NCBI RefSeq assembly: GCF_000010525.1
Contig: NC_009937.1
Span: forward strand, 1,307,501 to 1,371,500
From: Azorhizobium caulinodans ORS 571
GTDB taxonomy: Bacteria > Pseudomonadota > Alphaproteobacteria > Rhizobiales > Xanthobacteraceae
Direction of reading: 5' to 3'
Length of the DNA: 64,000 bases
Positions 7,532 through 16,771 of this stretch are shown in pieces. The notes under the pieces were generated by a model, which was given only the letters and a program-made list of their open reading frames with translations, did no database searches and was not told the origin of the DNA. How positions within the stretch are numbered: position 1 is the stretch's first letter; every line of letters begins with the position of its first letter. The translations under genes and the position numbers were made by a program.

Positions 7532-9466
7532 ATGGCCGCCGCCTTCGGCCTCTCGGTGCTGGTCTGGGCCATGGGGCTTTCGGCCGCGCTCGCGCTCGGC
7601 ACGCGCGTCGCGCTCTGGCGGCGCGGTCGGATGGCGCGGGTGGATTGGCTCTCCGGCCTCGCCGCCGTGCCGAAGCGCTATCTGGTGGACGTGCACCATG
7701 TGGTGGCGCGCGATCCTCTGGCTGCGCGCATGCATATGCTGGCGGCCGGCGGGCTCATCGCCGGCTCTGGCCTAGCGGCGCTCGCCATCGTGCCGGTGCT
7801 CGCCACCTCCAGCCTATGGTGGGCTCTGACCGCGCTGGCCTTCGCGACCATGCTCGCGGGTGCGCTGCTGGTGGGGGGGCGGCGCTATCCCGCCCGGCCG
7901 GCGCGGCTCTCGGGCGGGCGGTTTCAGATCCTTCCCTTTCTCCTGCTCGGTTACGGGCTTGGCGGGTTCAGTCTGGCTTCCGGGGCGGTTGCCGGACTGT
8001 CGGGCGGGGCGGGGTTCGTGGTTCTGGCGGTGACCGCCGGCTGCGGCCTCGCCCTCGCTTTCCTTGTCGCCCGCGGCCCCATGCGCCATGCGCTGGCAGG
8101 CGCTCTGCACCTTGCCGCCCATCCGCGCCCCGCGCGTTTTGCGGGGCGGCGGGATGTAGCGCTGGCGCCGGTCGATCTAGAGGCCGAGACGCTGGGCGTC
8201 GGCACGCCCGCCGATTTCGGCTGGAACCGCCTGCTCGGCTTTGATGCCTGCGTGCAATGCGGGCGCTGCGAGACCGCCTGTCCCGCCTTTGCCGCCGGCC
8301 AGCCGCTGAACCCCAAGCGTCTCGTGCAGGATCTGGTCGCGGCGATGGAGGGATCAGACAGCGCGGCCTATTCCGGCAGCCCCTATCCCAATGCCCGCCC
8401 TGTCGCCCGGCAGGGCGGGGCATTGTCGCCCATCGTGGGCGCGGGAGCGATGATCCATCCCGATACGCTCTGGTCCTGCACCACGTGCCGCGCGTGCGTC
8501 GAGGAATGCCCGATGATGATCGAGCATGTGGATGCGGTCATCGACCTGCGCCGCCACCGGACCCTCATGCTCGGCGCCGTGCCGGAAAAGGCGGCGGCGC
8601 GGCTTGATGATCTGCGCGCAACCGACGAGGTGGGGGGCCACGCGCTCGCCGCCCGTGCCGATTTCGCCGCCGGGCTCGACCTGCCGGTCCTCCATCCGGA
8701 GGGGCATGCGGATGTGCTGCTCTGGCTGGGGGAGGGCGCCTACGACCTGCGCCATGGCCGCACGCTCCGGGCCCTGGTGCGGCTGCTGCGGACGGCGGGC
8801 GTCGATTTCGCCATCCTCGGCGCCGCTGAGAAGGATTGCGGAGATCTCGCCCGCCGTCTGGGGGACGAGGCGACCTTCGCCCGGCTGGCGCGGGAGAATG
8901 TGGCGACGCTGAATGCTCTTTCCTTTGGCCTGATCCTCACCGCCGATCCGCACGCGCTCAACAGTCTGCGCAACGAGTATCCGGCCTTCGGCGGGCGGTA
9001 TGAAGTCTGGCATCACACCGCCTTCCTCGATCGTCTGCTGGCCGAGGGGCGCCTCGCGCTCGGCGCGCCAGGACATCTCTCCGTCACCTATCACGACCCC
9101 TGCTATCTCGGCCGCTACAATGGAGAGGTGGAGGCGCCTCGCCGGCTGCTGGATGCGCTGGGGCTAAGGCGCACTGAAATGGCCCGCCACGGCACCCGTT
9201 CTTTGTGCTGCGGCGGCGGGGGAGGCGCGCCGCACAGCGACATTGCGGGCGACCTGCGCATTCCCGATTTGCGCATGGATCAGGCGCGGGCGACCGGCGC
9301 GGCGGTGGTGGCGGTGGCCTGTCCCCACTGCGCCGTCATGCTGGAAGGTGTCACCGGCGCGCGGCCCGAAGTGCGGGATGTGGCCGAACTGGTGCTCGCC
9401 GCCGTCGAGGCGGGGCAAGCGGCCCCGGCATCCGCCGGCGCCCGCCAGCCGGAGCCGGTCGCGTGA
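7532..9466 (+). CDS. dgcB: Dimethylglycine catabolism protein B (membrane Fe-S subunit)
   Basis: A 644-residue heterodisulfide-reductase-like membrane protein. Four to five hydrophobic segments lie in residues 1-200. Two 4Fe-4S sites follow: Cys240/243/246/250 (CVQCGRCETACP) and Cys316/319/322/326 (CTTCRACVEECP). The C-terminal half holds the CCG signatures HDPCYLGRYN and LCCGGGGGAPH. It probably passes electrons between DgcA or the ETF and the quinone pool. On its own it could be called GlcF- or HdrD-like; position between dgcA and the ETF genes makes DgcB the better call. Its 3' end overlaps etfA by 4 bp (GTGA). Confidence 0.88.
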   Translation: MAAAFGLSVLVWAMGLSAALALGTRVALWRRGRMARVDWLSGLAAVPKRYLVDVHHVVARDPLAARMHMLAAGGLIAGSGLAALAIVPVLATSSLWWALTALAFATMLAGALLVGGRRYPARPARLSGGRFQILPFLLLGYGLGGFSLASGAVAGLSGGAGFVVLAVTAGCGLALAFLVARGPMRHALAGALHLAAHPRPARFAGRRDVALAPVDLEAETLGVGTPADFGWNRLLGFDACVQCGRCETACPAFAAGQPLNPKRLVQDLVAAMEGSDSAAYSGSPYPNARPVARQGGALSPIVGAGAMIHPDTLWSCTTCRACVEECPMMIEHVDAVIDLRRHRTLMLGAVPEKAAARLDDLRATDEVGGHALAARADFAAGLDLPVLHPEGHADVLLWLGEGAYDLRHGRTLRALVRLLRTAGVDFAILGAAEKDCGDLARRLGDEATFARLARENVATLNALSFGLILTADPHALNSLRNEYPAFGGRYEVWHHTAFLDRLLAEGRLALGAPGHLSVTYHDPCYLGRYNGEVEAPRRLLDALGLRRTEMARHGTRSLCCGGGGGAPHSDIAGDLRIPDLRMDQARATGAAVVAVACPHCAVMLEGVTGARPEVRDVAELVLAAVEAGQAAPASAGARQPEPVA

Positions 9467-10653
9467 GCCGTCTCCGCCGCGATCCCCGCGCCGAGCGCGC
9501 GGCCCGGGCCCTGCCCACGCAAGGCCGGCCGCGTCTCCAGCTTGGCACGCCCGTGTCGGAGGGGCGGCTGCGGCGCAATCCCTTCGCCGAACGCGCGGCT
9601 GCGGAGGTGCAGGGCCGGACCCGCCTGCGGCTCGACCGCGCCGGCGGTGGCCCCCGTTCGGTCTCTGTCGCCTCCCCGCCGGCAGCGCCCGAACCGAGGG
9701 CGCCTGAACGGCGGCTGGTGCCGGAGCCGGCCTTTCTCGTCCTTGCCGTCGCCGATGTGCCGGGCGGGCACCTCTCCGTCCATGACCGGCAGGTGCTGGG
9801 CGCCGCCCGTGTGCTGGCCGATGCCGGCGGCGGCGCCGTGGTGCTGCTCGGCGGAACGCTCCCGCAGGATGCGGGCGCGGCCGGTGCCGACCGCATCGCG
9901 TGTCTGCCCGAAGCGGACGATCCGGACCGGCGCGCAGGTGCGCTCATGGCCGCCATCGCCGCGCTGCGGCCGCGGCACGTGCTGTGGCCGGAAAGCCGGA
10001 TCGGCGGCGATCTCGCCCGCCGCGTGGCGGTGCGGATAGGCGAGGGCCTGTTCTGCGGCGCCGAGCAGGTGAGCGCCCGCGCCGTCGCCCGTCCCGCACG
10101 GGGCCGCCGGGTGGAGCAGCGCCGTGAACCGCCCCTGCTGCTAACGCTCGCCGAGGGCGCCGCCGCCCCGCACGGGCGCACCGTTCATGAGGCCCGCCCC
10201 ATCGATCTGCCCTTGCCTGCGCGCCTCGATTTCGAGAGCGCCATCCTGAGCATCGAGGAGGTGCCCGCCGATCCCGCCACCGTGCCGCTGGGCGAAGCGG
10301 ATTTCGTGCTCTCGGCCGGCAATGGCGTCACGGATTTTGCCGCCTTCGGCGCGCTGGCAGAGGCGCTCGGGGCGACGCCCGGAGCCAGCCGCATGGTGTG
10401 CGACGCCGGCCTCATGCCCCGCGCCGCGCAGGTGGGCGCCTCGGGCACTGTGCTCTCGGCCCGCTGCTATTTCGCCCTCGGCATCGCCGGGGCGCCCCAG
10501 CATCTTCAGGGGATCGCCGGCTGCGAGCATGTGGTGGCGGTGAATACGGACCTGCATGCGGCGATGATCGAGCGCGCCGGGCTCGCCGTGGTGGCGGACG
10601 CGCAGGCGGTCATGCCGGCGCTGCTCGCGCTCCTGGCGGAGGAGGCCTCATGA
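9463..10653 (+). CDS. etfA: Electron transfer flavoprotein alpha subunit, dgc-associated
   Basis: A 396-residue FAD-binding ETF alpha subunit, the likely electron acceptor for DgcA or sarcosine oxidation. The C-terminal FAD domain is clear: GASGTVLSARCYFALGIAG, QHLQGI and VVAVNTD. About 90 residues precede the ETF core and hold two similar basic motifs, RRDPRAERAAR and RRNPFAERAA. I recall a comparable extension in ETFs next to dgcAB in Pseudomonas, so it is probably a subfamily trait. The GTG start overlaps dgcB by 4 bp, and its stop overlaps the etfB ATG by 4 bp. Confidence 0.87.
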   Translation: MSRLRRDPRAERAARALPTQGRPRLQLGTPVSEGRLRRNPFAERAAAEVQGRTRLRLDRAGGGPRSVSVASPPAAPEPRAPERRLVPEPAFLVLAVADVPGGHLSVHDRQVLGAARVLADAGGGAVVLLGGTLPQDAGAAGADRIACLPEADDPDRRAGALMAAIAALRPRHVLWPESRIGGDLARRVAVRIGEGLFCGAEQVSARAVARPARGRRVEQRREPPLLLTLAEGAAAPHGRTVHEARPIDLPLPARLDFESAILSIEEVPADPATVPLGEADFVLSAGNGVTDFAAFGALAEALGATPGASRMVCDAGLMPRAAQVGASGTVLSARCYFALGIAGAPQHLQGIAGCEHVVAVNTDLHAAMIERAGLAVVADAQAVMPALLALLAEEAS

Positions 10654-11420
10654 AGGCGCTGGTTCTGCTCTCCGAAAGCCGGCACCCCGTTTCCGGCAAG
10701 CCGTGCCTCTCCCGCTTGGAGGCGCAGGCGGCGCGCATGGCGACGATCCTTGATCCAACCCCGGCCGGGCTCCATGCCGGGCCGGGGCTGGAGACGGTGC
10801 GCGAGGCTCTGGGGAGAGGCCTCGCGCACCTGATCCATCTGGCCTGTGCGGCCGAGGATGATCCGGTGCCGGCGCTGGCGGCGGCGGTGCGGGAAGCCGC
10901 GCCCGATGTGGTGCTGGCGGGGCCGCGCGGCGAGGGCGGCGCCGATACCGGGCTCCTCCCCTATGCGCTCGCCTTCGCGCTGGGATGGCCTCTCGTCCCG
11001 GATGCCGTCACGCTGTCGCCCGGTGCTGACGCGGGCACGCTGGGGATCGAGCAGGCCCTGCCGCGCGGCGCACGCCGGCGCGTCCTCGTACGCCTGCCGG
11101 TGCTCGTGAGCGTGCATCCGGGCGCACCTGCGCCTCTGCCCTTCGCCTATGCGCGGGCGTGGGCCGGAGGCGCCGTCACCCGCGCGCCGGCAGGGCGCGT
11201 GCCGGTCCGTGAGGAGAATCTGGAGGAGCGGCTCTATCGTCCACGGCCGAAGGTGATGGCGCAGGCGGGTCTCACGGCAGCCGAGCGCGTGGCCGCGCTG
11301 TCCGGGGGCAACACGCGGGGACGGGTGCTCGTCGATCCTGCGCCGGAGGAGGCAGCGCGGGAAATCCTGAGCTATCTCCGCGGGCTTGGTCTTGCGGGCG
11401 CACGGTCCGCAGACGACTGA
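10650..11420 (+). CDS. etfB: Electron transfer flavoprotein beta subunit, dgc-associated
   Basis: A 256-residue ETF beta subunit that pairs with the preceding alpha subunit. The AMP-binding region includes VVLAGPRGEGGADTGLLPYALA, and the typical ETF-beta tail is present (RPRPKVMAQAGLTAAERVAAL). Start is fixed by the ATGA overlap with etfA, preceded by GGAGG. It is the last gene of the gbcA-etfB operon and runs convergently into a LysR gene with only 6 bp between the stops. No obvious terminator is visible in that gap. Confidence 0.86.
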   Translation: MKALVLLSESRHPVSGKPCLSRLEAQAARMATILDPTPAGLHAGPGLETVREALGRGLAHLIHLACAAEDDPVPALAAAVREAAPDVVLAGPRGEGGADTGLLPYALAFALGWPLVPDAVTLSPGADAGTLGIEQALPRGARRRVLVRLPVLVSVHPGAPAPLPFAYARAWAGGAVTRAPAGRVPVREENLEERLYRPRPKVMAQAGLTAAERVAALSGGNTRGRVLVDPAPEEAAREILSYLRGLGLAGARSADD

Positions 11421-11426
11421 GACCAA

Positions 11427-12350
11427 TCAGGGCGCGGCGTGCGTCCGCAGTTCCTCGGCGAACAGATCCCATAGCCGCCGTGCGGGCTCCGAGAGCACCA
11501 GATCCTTGCGGCGGATGAGGCCGATGCGGCGGTGGATCGCCGGATCGCACAGCCGCACATGGGAGAGGCCCCAGTCCGCGCAGGCGAGCAGGGCGAGGCG
11601 GGGCATCACCGCCGCAACGCCCCCTGCCCGCAGGAAGCCGAGCATGGTGGAGAGGTGTTCCACCTCGTCGCTCCAGGGGGCATCGACGCCCGCCTGTTCC
11701 AAGGCCGCATCCATCTCCTTGCGGTTGGCGCTCGACTGCTTGAGCGCCACCAGCGGCACGCCGCCGCGCGGCAGGTCGGACAGGTCCGCCCACGGGAATG
11801 CGTCCAGACTTGCGCAGGGGTGATCGCGCGGCAGAACGAGCACATAAGGATCGTCCAGCAGATGCTCCGCCAGCAGTTCGCTCGGCGGCTGGAGCAGGGT
11901 GTTCACCGCGAAGGCGACACCACCGACCATGACGCTTTCGGTGACACGCTTGCCGGTGTCGTCGTGAAAGCGCAGGTGCATGTCTGGATAGGCGCGGCGG
12001 AAGCGGTCGGCAACGCCGGGCGCGATGCTGAAGGCGACCGTGGTGACGCAGCCGACATCCAGCCAGCCGCCCTTGCCGCGGGCTTCGTCCACGATGGCAT
12101 TGAGGCCCTGATCCATCTTCTCCAGCAGAGGCGCCACTTCGGCCACCAGCGCCCGGCCGGCGGCGGTGAGCACCACGGAACGGGTGGTGCGCTCCAGAAG
12201 CTGCACGTTGAGAGCCTGCTCAAGTTCCGAGATGCGGCGGCTGATCGCCGAGGGCGACAGGTTCAGCGCCGCCGCCGTCCGGCCGAAATTGCGCAGGCGG
12301 GCGACGGTGAGGAAGGCCCGCAGTTCGGGCAAATCGTAATTGATGCGCAT
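11427..12350 (-). CDS. LysR-family transcriptional regulator
   Basis: A 307-residue LysR-type regulator. The helix-turn-helix is at residues 1-65 (FGRTAAALNLSPSAISRRISELE), followed by a periplasmic-binding-protein-like effector domain. It is divergent from the tautomerase/hydrolase/transporter genes to its right and shares an 88-bp intergenic region with them, the usual arrangement for a LysR regulator and its target operon. The effector is unknown. The gene sits inside the choline/betaine island, but nothing in the sequence ties it to choline. Confidence 0.93.
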   Translation of the reverse strand: MRINYDLPELRAFLTVARLRNFGRTAAALNLSPSAISRRISELEQALNVQLLERTTRSVVLTAAGRALVAEVAPLLEKMDQGLNAIVDEARGKGGWLDVGCVTTVAFSIAPGVADRFRRAYPDMHLRFHDDTGKRVTESVMVGGVAFAVNTLLQPPSELLAEHLLDDPYVLVLPRDHPCASLDAFPWADLSDLPRGGVPLVALKQSSANRKEMDAALEQAGVDAPWSDEVEHLSTMLGFLRAGGVAAVMPRLALLACADWGLSHVRLCDPAIHRRIGLIRRKDLVLSEPARRLWDLFAEELRTHAAP

Positions 12351-12356
12351 TACTGC

Positions 12357-12375
12357 ATAATCATTGCCGAATTAT
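12357..12375. promoter_or_regulatory. Candidate LysR binding dyad
   Basis: An inverted repeat ATAAT-N9-ATTAT lies in the 88-bp gap between the lysR gene and the divergent tautomerase gene. Size and T/A-ended arms fit a LysR recognition box. The assignment is inferred from position and symmetry only. Confidence 0.45.
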
Positions 12376-12438
12376 CACTTATTATCAATATGGCGGCCCG
12401 GCATAGTACGGAAAAGAACACGTTCTCTGGGAGTGCCT

Positions 12439-12768
12439 ATGCCCGTCATCACCGCCACCTTCGATCCGGCCGTGGATGTGTCGCCGGCCGATGCCGAGCG
12501 CTTCAATGCGCGCGTGGCCGGCCTGTGCCTCGATCAGCTTTCCGCCGCCCCGGACAAGGTGCAGATCCTGATGGTGCGGGCGATCGCGCCCGTCCATGGC
12601 GCGTCCATCTATCTCGGCGTCCAATACCGGCATCAGGATTTCCGCTCGCCCGGCGTGATGGATGACTTCATGGAGGCTCTGGACCATCTGTGCATGGAGC
12701 TATTCGGGACGGCGCCGCGCATCCGCTGCTTCCCGAGCCGGAACGACCAGCTCTTTGCCCGGAACTGA
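12439..12768 (+). CDS. Tautomerase-superfamily protein
   Basis: A 109-residue protein starting MPVITATFDP. Pro2, which becomes the N-terminal catalytic proline after Met removal, is present as in 4-oxalocrotonate tautomerase and its relatives. At 109 residues it is longer than 62-residue 4-OT and closer to the CHMI-like or cis-CaaD-like members. A GGGAG lies 6 bp before the ATG. It is the first gene of a three-gene group with a hydrolase and a CitMHS transporter, which suggests uptake and degradation of a small carboxylic acid or ester; the substrate is not known. Confidence 0.7.
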   Translation: MPVITATFDPAVDVSPADAERFNARVAGLCLDQLSAAPDKVQILMVRAIAPVHGASIYLGVQYRHQDFRSPGVMDDFMEALDHLCMELFGTAPRIRCFPSRNDQLFARN

Positions 12769-12772
12769 TGCG

Positions 12773-13732
12773 ATGAAACTCCGCAAGATTGGCAGCTTCT
12801 TCGTCGGCGGGCGCACCGTTACGCTCGACGGCCTGCCGGTGGAGCAGCGGCGGCTCGCCATCGGCGCTGCCCCGCGCCCCGTCGATCCCAATGGCGATCA
12901 CGTCACCGGCCAGATGTATGTGCAGGAATTCCGGCTGGCCGAGCCGCGCTGCCCTTATCCCGTGCTGTTCTGGCACGGTGGCGGCATGACCGGCGTGAAC
13001 TGGGAGACGACCCCGGACGGTCGCCCCGGCTGGCTCACGCGCTTTCTGGAAGCCGGCTTCGACGTGCTGGTGAGCGATGCGGTGGAGCGCGGGCGCTCCT
13101 CCTGGAGCATGTATCCGCAGATCTATGAGGGCGCGCCGCTCTTCCGCACGAAGAACGAGGCGTGGGACATGTTCCGCATGGGCCCGCCCGGCAGCTATGC
13201 CACGGATGCGGCGGCCCGCAGGCCCTGGCCTGAGGTGCAGTTCCCGCCCGAGGCGTTCGATGCCTTCGCGGCCCAGTGGGTGCCGCGCTGGGTGGGCCAT
13301 GAGGCCATGACGGAGGCGGCCTATGGCGCGCTTCTCGCCCGCGTGGGGCCGTGCCTTGTGGTGGGTCACAGCCAGGGCGGCGGCTTCGCGCTGCAGATGA
13401 CGCAGCGCTATCCCGATCTCATCCGTGGGGTGGTCGCGCTGGAGCCTTCGGGTGCGCCGGACACCGCCGGCATCAGCGATGCGCTGCCGCCTCACCTGGT
13501 GCTGTGGGGCGATCATATCGCCGACCATCCGGTATGGACCCGCTATCGCGGCGCGGTGGATGCCTATGTCAGCGCGCTCGCCGCACAGGGCGTGCCGGCC
13601 CGCATCCTCGACATGCCGCAGGAGGGGATGGCCGGCAACACCCACTTCCTGATGATGGATCGCAATAGCGACGCCCTCGCCGGCCGCGTCATCGACTGGC
13701 TCGCCGCCGCCGCCGAGGCCGCCGCGCGCTGA
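12773..13732 (+). CDS. Alpha/beta hydrolase (esterase-like)
   Basis: A 319-residue alpha/beta hydrolase. The nucleophile elbow is GHSQGGG, an oxyanion region precedes it (FWHGGGMTGVNW), and a candidate catalytic His lies in GNTHFLMMD near the C-terminus. No signal peptide is seen, so it is probably cytoplasmic. The gene begins 4 bp after the tautomerase stop, so the two are likely cotranslated. Product could be an esterase, lactonase or C-C hydrolase; the sequence does not decide. Confidence 0.78.
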   Translation: MKLRKIGSFFVGGRTVTLDGLPVEQRRLAIGAAPRPVDPNGDHVTGQMYVQEFRLAEPRCPYPVLFWHGGGMTGVNWETTPDGRPGWLTRFLEAGFDVLVSDAVERGRSSWSMYPQIYEGAPLFRTKNEAWDMFRMGPPGSYATDAAARRPWPEVQFPPEAFDAFAAQWVPRWVGHEAMTEAAYGALLARVGPCLVVGHSQGGGFALQMTQRYPDLIRGVVALEPSGAPDTAGISDALPPHLVLWGDHIADHPVWTRYRGAVDAYVSALAAQGVPARILDMPQEGMAGNTHFLMMDRNSDALAGRVIDWLAAAAEAAAR

Positions 13733-13792
13733 CATTTTCCACGGGCGCCGTCTCGCCCGTGGCTGCTTCCAATAAAAGTCCGGGAAACGCCC

Positions 13793-15070
13793 ATGCTCGC
13801 CTTCATCGGTCTTGCGACCGTCCTTGTGGCCGTTCTGCTGCTGGTCAGCGGCCGCCTGTCCCCCCTCGTGACCTTCGTGGTGGTGCCACTGCTCGGGGCC
13901 TGCGCGGCGGGTGTCGATCTCGCGCAGGCGCAGAAGCTTGTCGCCTCCGGCATGTCGACGGTGGCGCCCATCGTGGCGCTGTTCATCTTCGCCATCCTGT
14001 TCTTCAGCATCATGAACGAGCAGGGGCTGTTCGAGCCCCTGATCCGCGCGCTGCTGAAATTCGCGGGCGATCATCCGCACCGGGTGCTCATGGTGACCGT
14101 TCTGGTGGCCGCCATGGTTCACCTCGATGGCGCCGGGGCGACCACTTATGTGGTGACCATCACCGCGCTCCTGCCCATCTACCAGCGCCTCAATATCGAC
14201 GTGCGCCATCTGCCCATGCTGGCCGGCATGAGCGCGGGCATCATGAATATGGAGCCCTGGACGCCGGCGACCCTGCGTGCCGCGAGCGCCCTGCACCTCG
14301 ATCCCGTTCTGCTCTGGCGGCCGCTGTGGAGCGTGCAGGTGGCGGGCCTTGTCTTCGCCCTCGGCCTCGCCTGGTGGCTCGGCCAGCGGCGCCGGCCGGT
14401 GGTGGAAGGCGCGGGCGTGGCGGCTGCGGCTGTGGCGCCCGCCAGGACGGTGGATGTGCCGCTCTGGCGCCGCATCGCCAATGGCGTGCTCACGGCGGCG
14501 GTCATTGCCGCCATGCTGTTCTCGGGCATCTCCACGGTGCTGGTGCTGATGGTCGGCGTCGCCATCGCCTTGCCGCTCAATTACAAGGGCGCCAGCGCCC
14601 AGATGGCGACCGTGCGACGCCATTCGGCGGAAGCGCTGCTGCTGGCGGCCGTCCTGCTCTGCGCCGGCGTCTTCCTCGGCGTGCTCAATGGCAGCGGCAT
14701 GCTGACCGCCGTCAGCAACGAGATCGTCGCCGTCATTCCCCTGAGCCTCGGCCATTGGGTGCACATCATCGTCGGCGCCTTCGCGACGCCGCTCGGCATG
14801 ATGTTCGGCTCGGACTCCTATTATTTCGGCATCATGCCCGTGCTGGTCAGCGTCGGGCAGGCCCATGGGGTGACGCCCGATGCGGTGGCCCGCGCGCTGA
14901 TGATCGGCGAGAATGTCGGCTTCGCTATCAGCCCGGTGGTTGGCAGCGCCTATCTGGCGGCGGGCCTCGCGGGCGTCGAGTTCGGCGCCCACATCCGCCA
15001 TTCGCTGCTTTACACCTGGGGTGTAGCGCTCGCCATGCTGGGCGTTGCGTGGGCGGTGGGCGCGGTCTGA
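13793..15070 (+). CDS. CitMHS-family citrate/divalent cation symporter
   Basis: A 425-residue, highly hydrophobic inner-membrane protein with about 11-12 predicted helices and the CitMHS-like stretches VHLDGAGATTYVVTITALLP and GMMFGSDSYYFGIMP. The family imports citrate or related carboxylates complexed with a divalent cation. The gene is 60 bp downstream of the hydrolase, so the LysR-linked group has one importer and two putative catabolic enzymes. It ends 15 bp from the convergent betA. Confidence 0.85.
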   Translation: MLAFIGLATVLVAVLLLVSGRLSPLVTFVVVPLLGACAAGVDLAQAQKLVASGMSTVAPIVALFIFAILFFSIMNEQGLFEPLIRALLKFAGDHPHRVLMVTVLVAAMVHLDGAGATTYVVTITALLPIYQRLNIDVRHLPMLAGMSAGIMNMEPWTPATLRAASALHLDPVLLWRPLWSVQVAGLVFALGLAWWLGQRRRPVVEGAGVAAAAVAPARTVDVPLWRRIANGVLTAAVIAAMLFSGISTVLVLMVGVAIALPLNYKGASAQMATVRRHSAEALLLAAVLLCAGVFLGVLNGSGMLTAVSNEIVAVIPLSLGHWVHIIVGAFATPLGMMFGSDSYYFGIMPVLVSVGQAHGVTPDAVARALMIGENVGFAISPVVGSAYLAAGLAGVEFGAHIRHSLLYTWGVALAMLGVAWAVGAV

Positions 15071-15085
15071 GCCCCGGCGCGCCGT

Positions 15086-16771
15086 TCAGCGCTGGGCGGT
15101 GCGCCAGTTCTCCGCGGTGTAATAGGGCGCGTTAGAGGCGGCGAGGGCCGGCTTGCCGAGGATGATGTCCGAGGCCTTCTCGCCGATCATGATGGTGGGG
15201 GCGTTGAGATTGCCCGTCGTGACCGACGGCATGATGGAACTATCCACCACCCGCAGGCCTTCGATGCCGATCACCTTGGTATCGGGCGTCACCACCGCCA
15301 TGGGATCGTCCGCCCGCCCCATCCGGCAACTGCACGAGGGGTGATAGGCGCTCTCCACCTTCTCGCGCACGAAGGCGTCGATCGCCTCGTCCGAGGTGAC
15401 GTCGGCGCCGGGCTGGATCTCGCGCCCGCGATAGGGATCGAAGGCGGCCTGGGCGAAAATCTCGCGGGTGAGGCGCACGCAGGCGCGCATCTCGGTGATG
15501 TCGTCCTCATGGCCGAGATAATTGAAGAAGATGCGCGGATGTTCGCGCGCATCGCGCGAGCGCAGTCGCACCCAGCCCCGGCTCTTGCTGCGCATGGGGC
15601 CCACATGGGCCTGAAACCCGTGTTCGCTGGCGAGGCCCTTGCCGTCATAGCTCACCGCCAGCGGCAGGAAATGATACTGGATGTCCGGATAACGGATGCC
15701 CGCGCGCGAGCGGATGAAGCCGCAGCTCTCGAAATGGTTGCTGGCGCCAAGCCCGGAGCGGGCCAAAAGCCATTGCGCACCCACGAGCCCGCGCGAGAGG
15801 AGGCCGGTCTTGGAATAAAGGGTGATCGGCTGCGTGCAGGCCACCTGGAAATAGAACTCCAGATGGTCCTGCAAGTTCTCACCCACCCCCGGCCGATCCG
15901 CCACGACGGGGATTCCGAGGTCGGCCAGTTCCTGCGCCGGGCCGATGCCCGAGAGCTTGAGGAGCTTGGGCGAGTTGATCGGCCCGGCAGCGAGGATCAC
16001 CTCCCGGCTTGCCTTCACGATCTGCTCCGTGCCGTCCCGCTCATAGCGCACGCCCACGGCCCGGCGGCCTTCTAACTCGACCGCCAGCACCAAAGCGTGG
16101 GTTTCAAGCGACAGGTTGGGGCGCTTCAAGGCGGGCTTGAGATAGGCATTGGCGGTGGACCAGCGCACGCCGTCCTTCACCGTCATGTCCATGCGCCCGA
16201 AGCCTTCCTGCTGGGCGCCATTGATGTCCGAGGTGGCAGGATAGCCGGCCTGACGCGCGGCCTCCACGAACACGTTGTAAAGCGGATTTTCCAACGGGCC
16301 GTAGCGGGTGGCTAGCGGGCCTGTGGCGCCGCGATAGGCATCGCCCCCCTCCTGCCGGCTTTCCGCGCGCTGGAAATAGGGCAGCACGTGGCGATAGCCC
16401 CAGCCCTGCGCGCCTTCTTCCTCCCAGCGGTCGAAATCATGCGGATTGCCACGCACATAGACCATGCCGTTGACCGAGGATGATCCCCCGATCACCTTGC
16501 CGCGCGGGCAGACCAGACGCCGGCCGCCGAGCCCCGGCTCCGGCTCCGTCTCGAAGCCCCAGTTGTATTTCGGCATGTTCATGGGGATGGAGAGGGCTGC
16601 CGGCATCTGGATGAGCAGGGAGCGGTCCGAGCCGCCATATTCCAGCACGTGCACCGTGAAGCGTCCGTCAGCGGAGAGCCGGTCGGCAAGCACGGCGCCG
16701 GCCGAGCCGGAGCCCACGATGACATAATCGAAGATGGCGGGGGACGCGGGGGAGGCCACGGTTCGCTCCAT
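15086..16771 (-). CDS. betA: Choline dehydrogenase (GMC oxidoreductase)
   Basis: A 561-residue flavoprotein that oxidises choline to betaine aldehyde and can also oxidise the aldehyde. The GMC FAD fold is at residues about 14-45 ([20 protein letters not shown]). GMC signatures are [18 protein letters not shown] and [17 protein letters not shown]. The C-terminal catalytic His region reads [10 protein letters not shown], the BetA form. ATG overlaps the betIB stop in a TGATG junction, so the two are translationally coupled; an in-frame TTG one codon earlier is less likely. No betC sulfatase gene lies here. Confidence 0.95.
   Translation of the reverse strand: MERTVASPASPAIFDYVIVGSGSAGAVLADRLSADGRFTVHVLEYGGSDRSLLIQMPAALSIPMNMPKYNWGFETEPEPGLGGRRLVCPRGKVIGGSSSVNGMVYVRGNPHDFDRWEEEGAQGWGYRHVLPYFQRAESRQEGGDAYRGATGPLATRYGPLENPLYNVFVEAARQAGYPATSDINGAQQEGFGRMDMTVKDGVRWSTANAYLKPALKRPNLSLETHALVLAVELEGRRAVGVRYERDGTEQIVKASREVILAAGPINSPKLLKLSGIGPAQELADLGIPVVADRPGVGENLQDHLEFYFQVACTQPITLYSKTGLLSRGLVGAQWLLARSGLGASNHFESCGFIRSRAGIRYPDIQYHFLPLAVSYDGKGLASEHGFQAHVGPMRSKSRGWVRLRSRDAREHPRIFFNYLGHEDDITEMRACVRLTREIFAQAAFDPYRGREIQPGADVTSDEAIDAFVREKVESAYHPSCSCRMGRADDPMAVVTPDTKVIGIEGLRVVDSSIMPSVTTGNLNAPTIMIGEKASDIILGKPALAASNAPYYTAENWRTAQR

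Noticed and set aside
4493-7735. A very long open frame (about 1080 codons) on the minus strand across gbdR and dgcA
   Set aside because: It mirrors the real genes on the other strand, is rich in His, Gly, Ala and Arg as expected from high-GC antisense frames, and shows no domain motif.
7532-9466. Calling this gene glycolate oxidase GlcF or heterodisulfide reductase
   Set aside because: Fe-S and CCG motifs are shared, but the membrane helices and the place between dgcA and dedicated ETF genes fit DgcB better.
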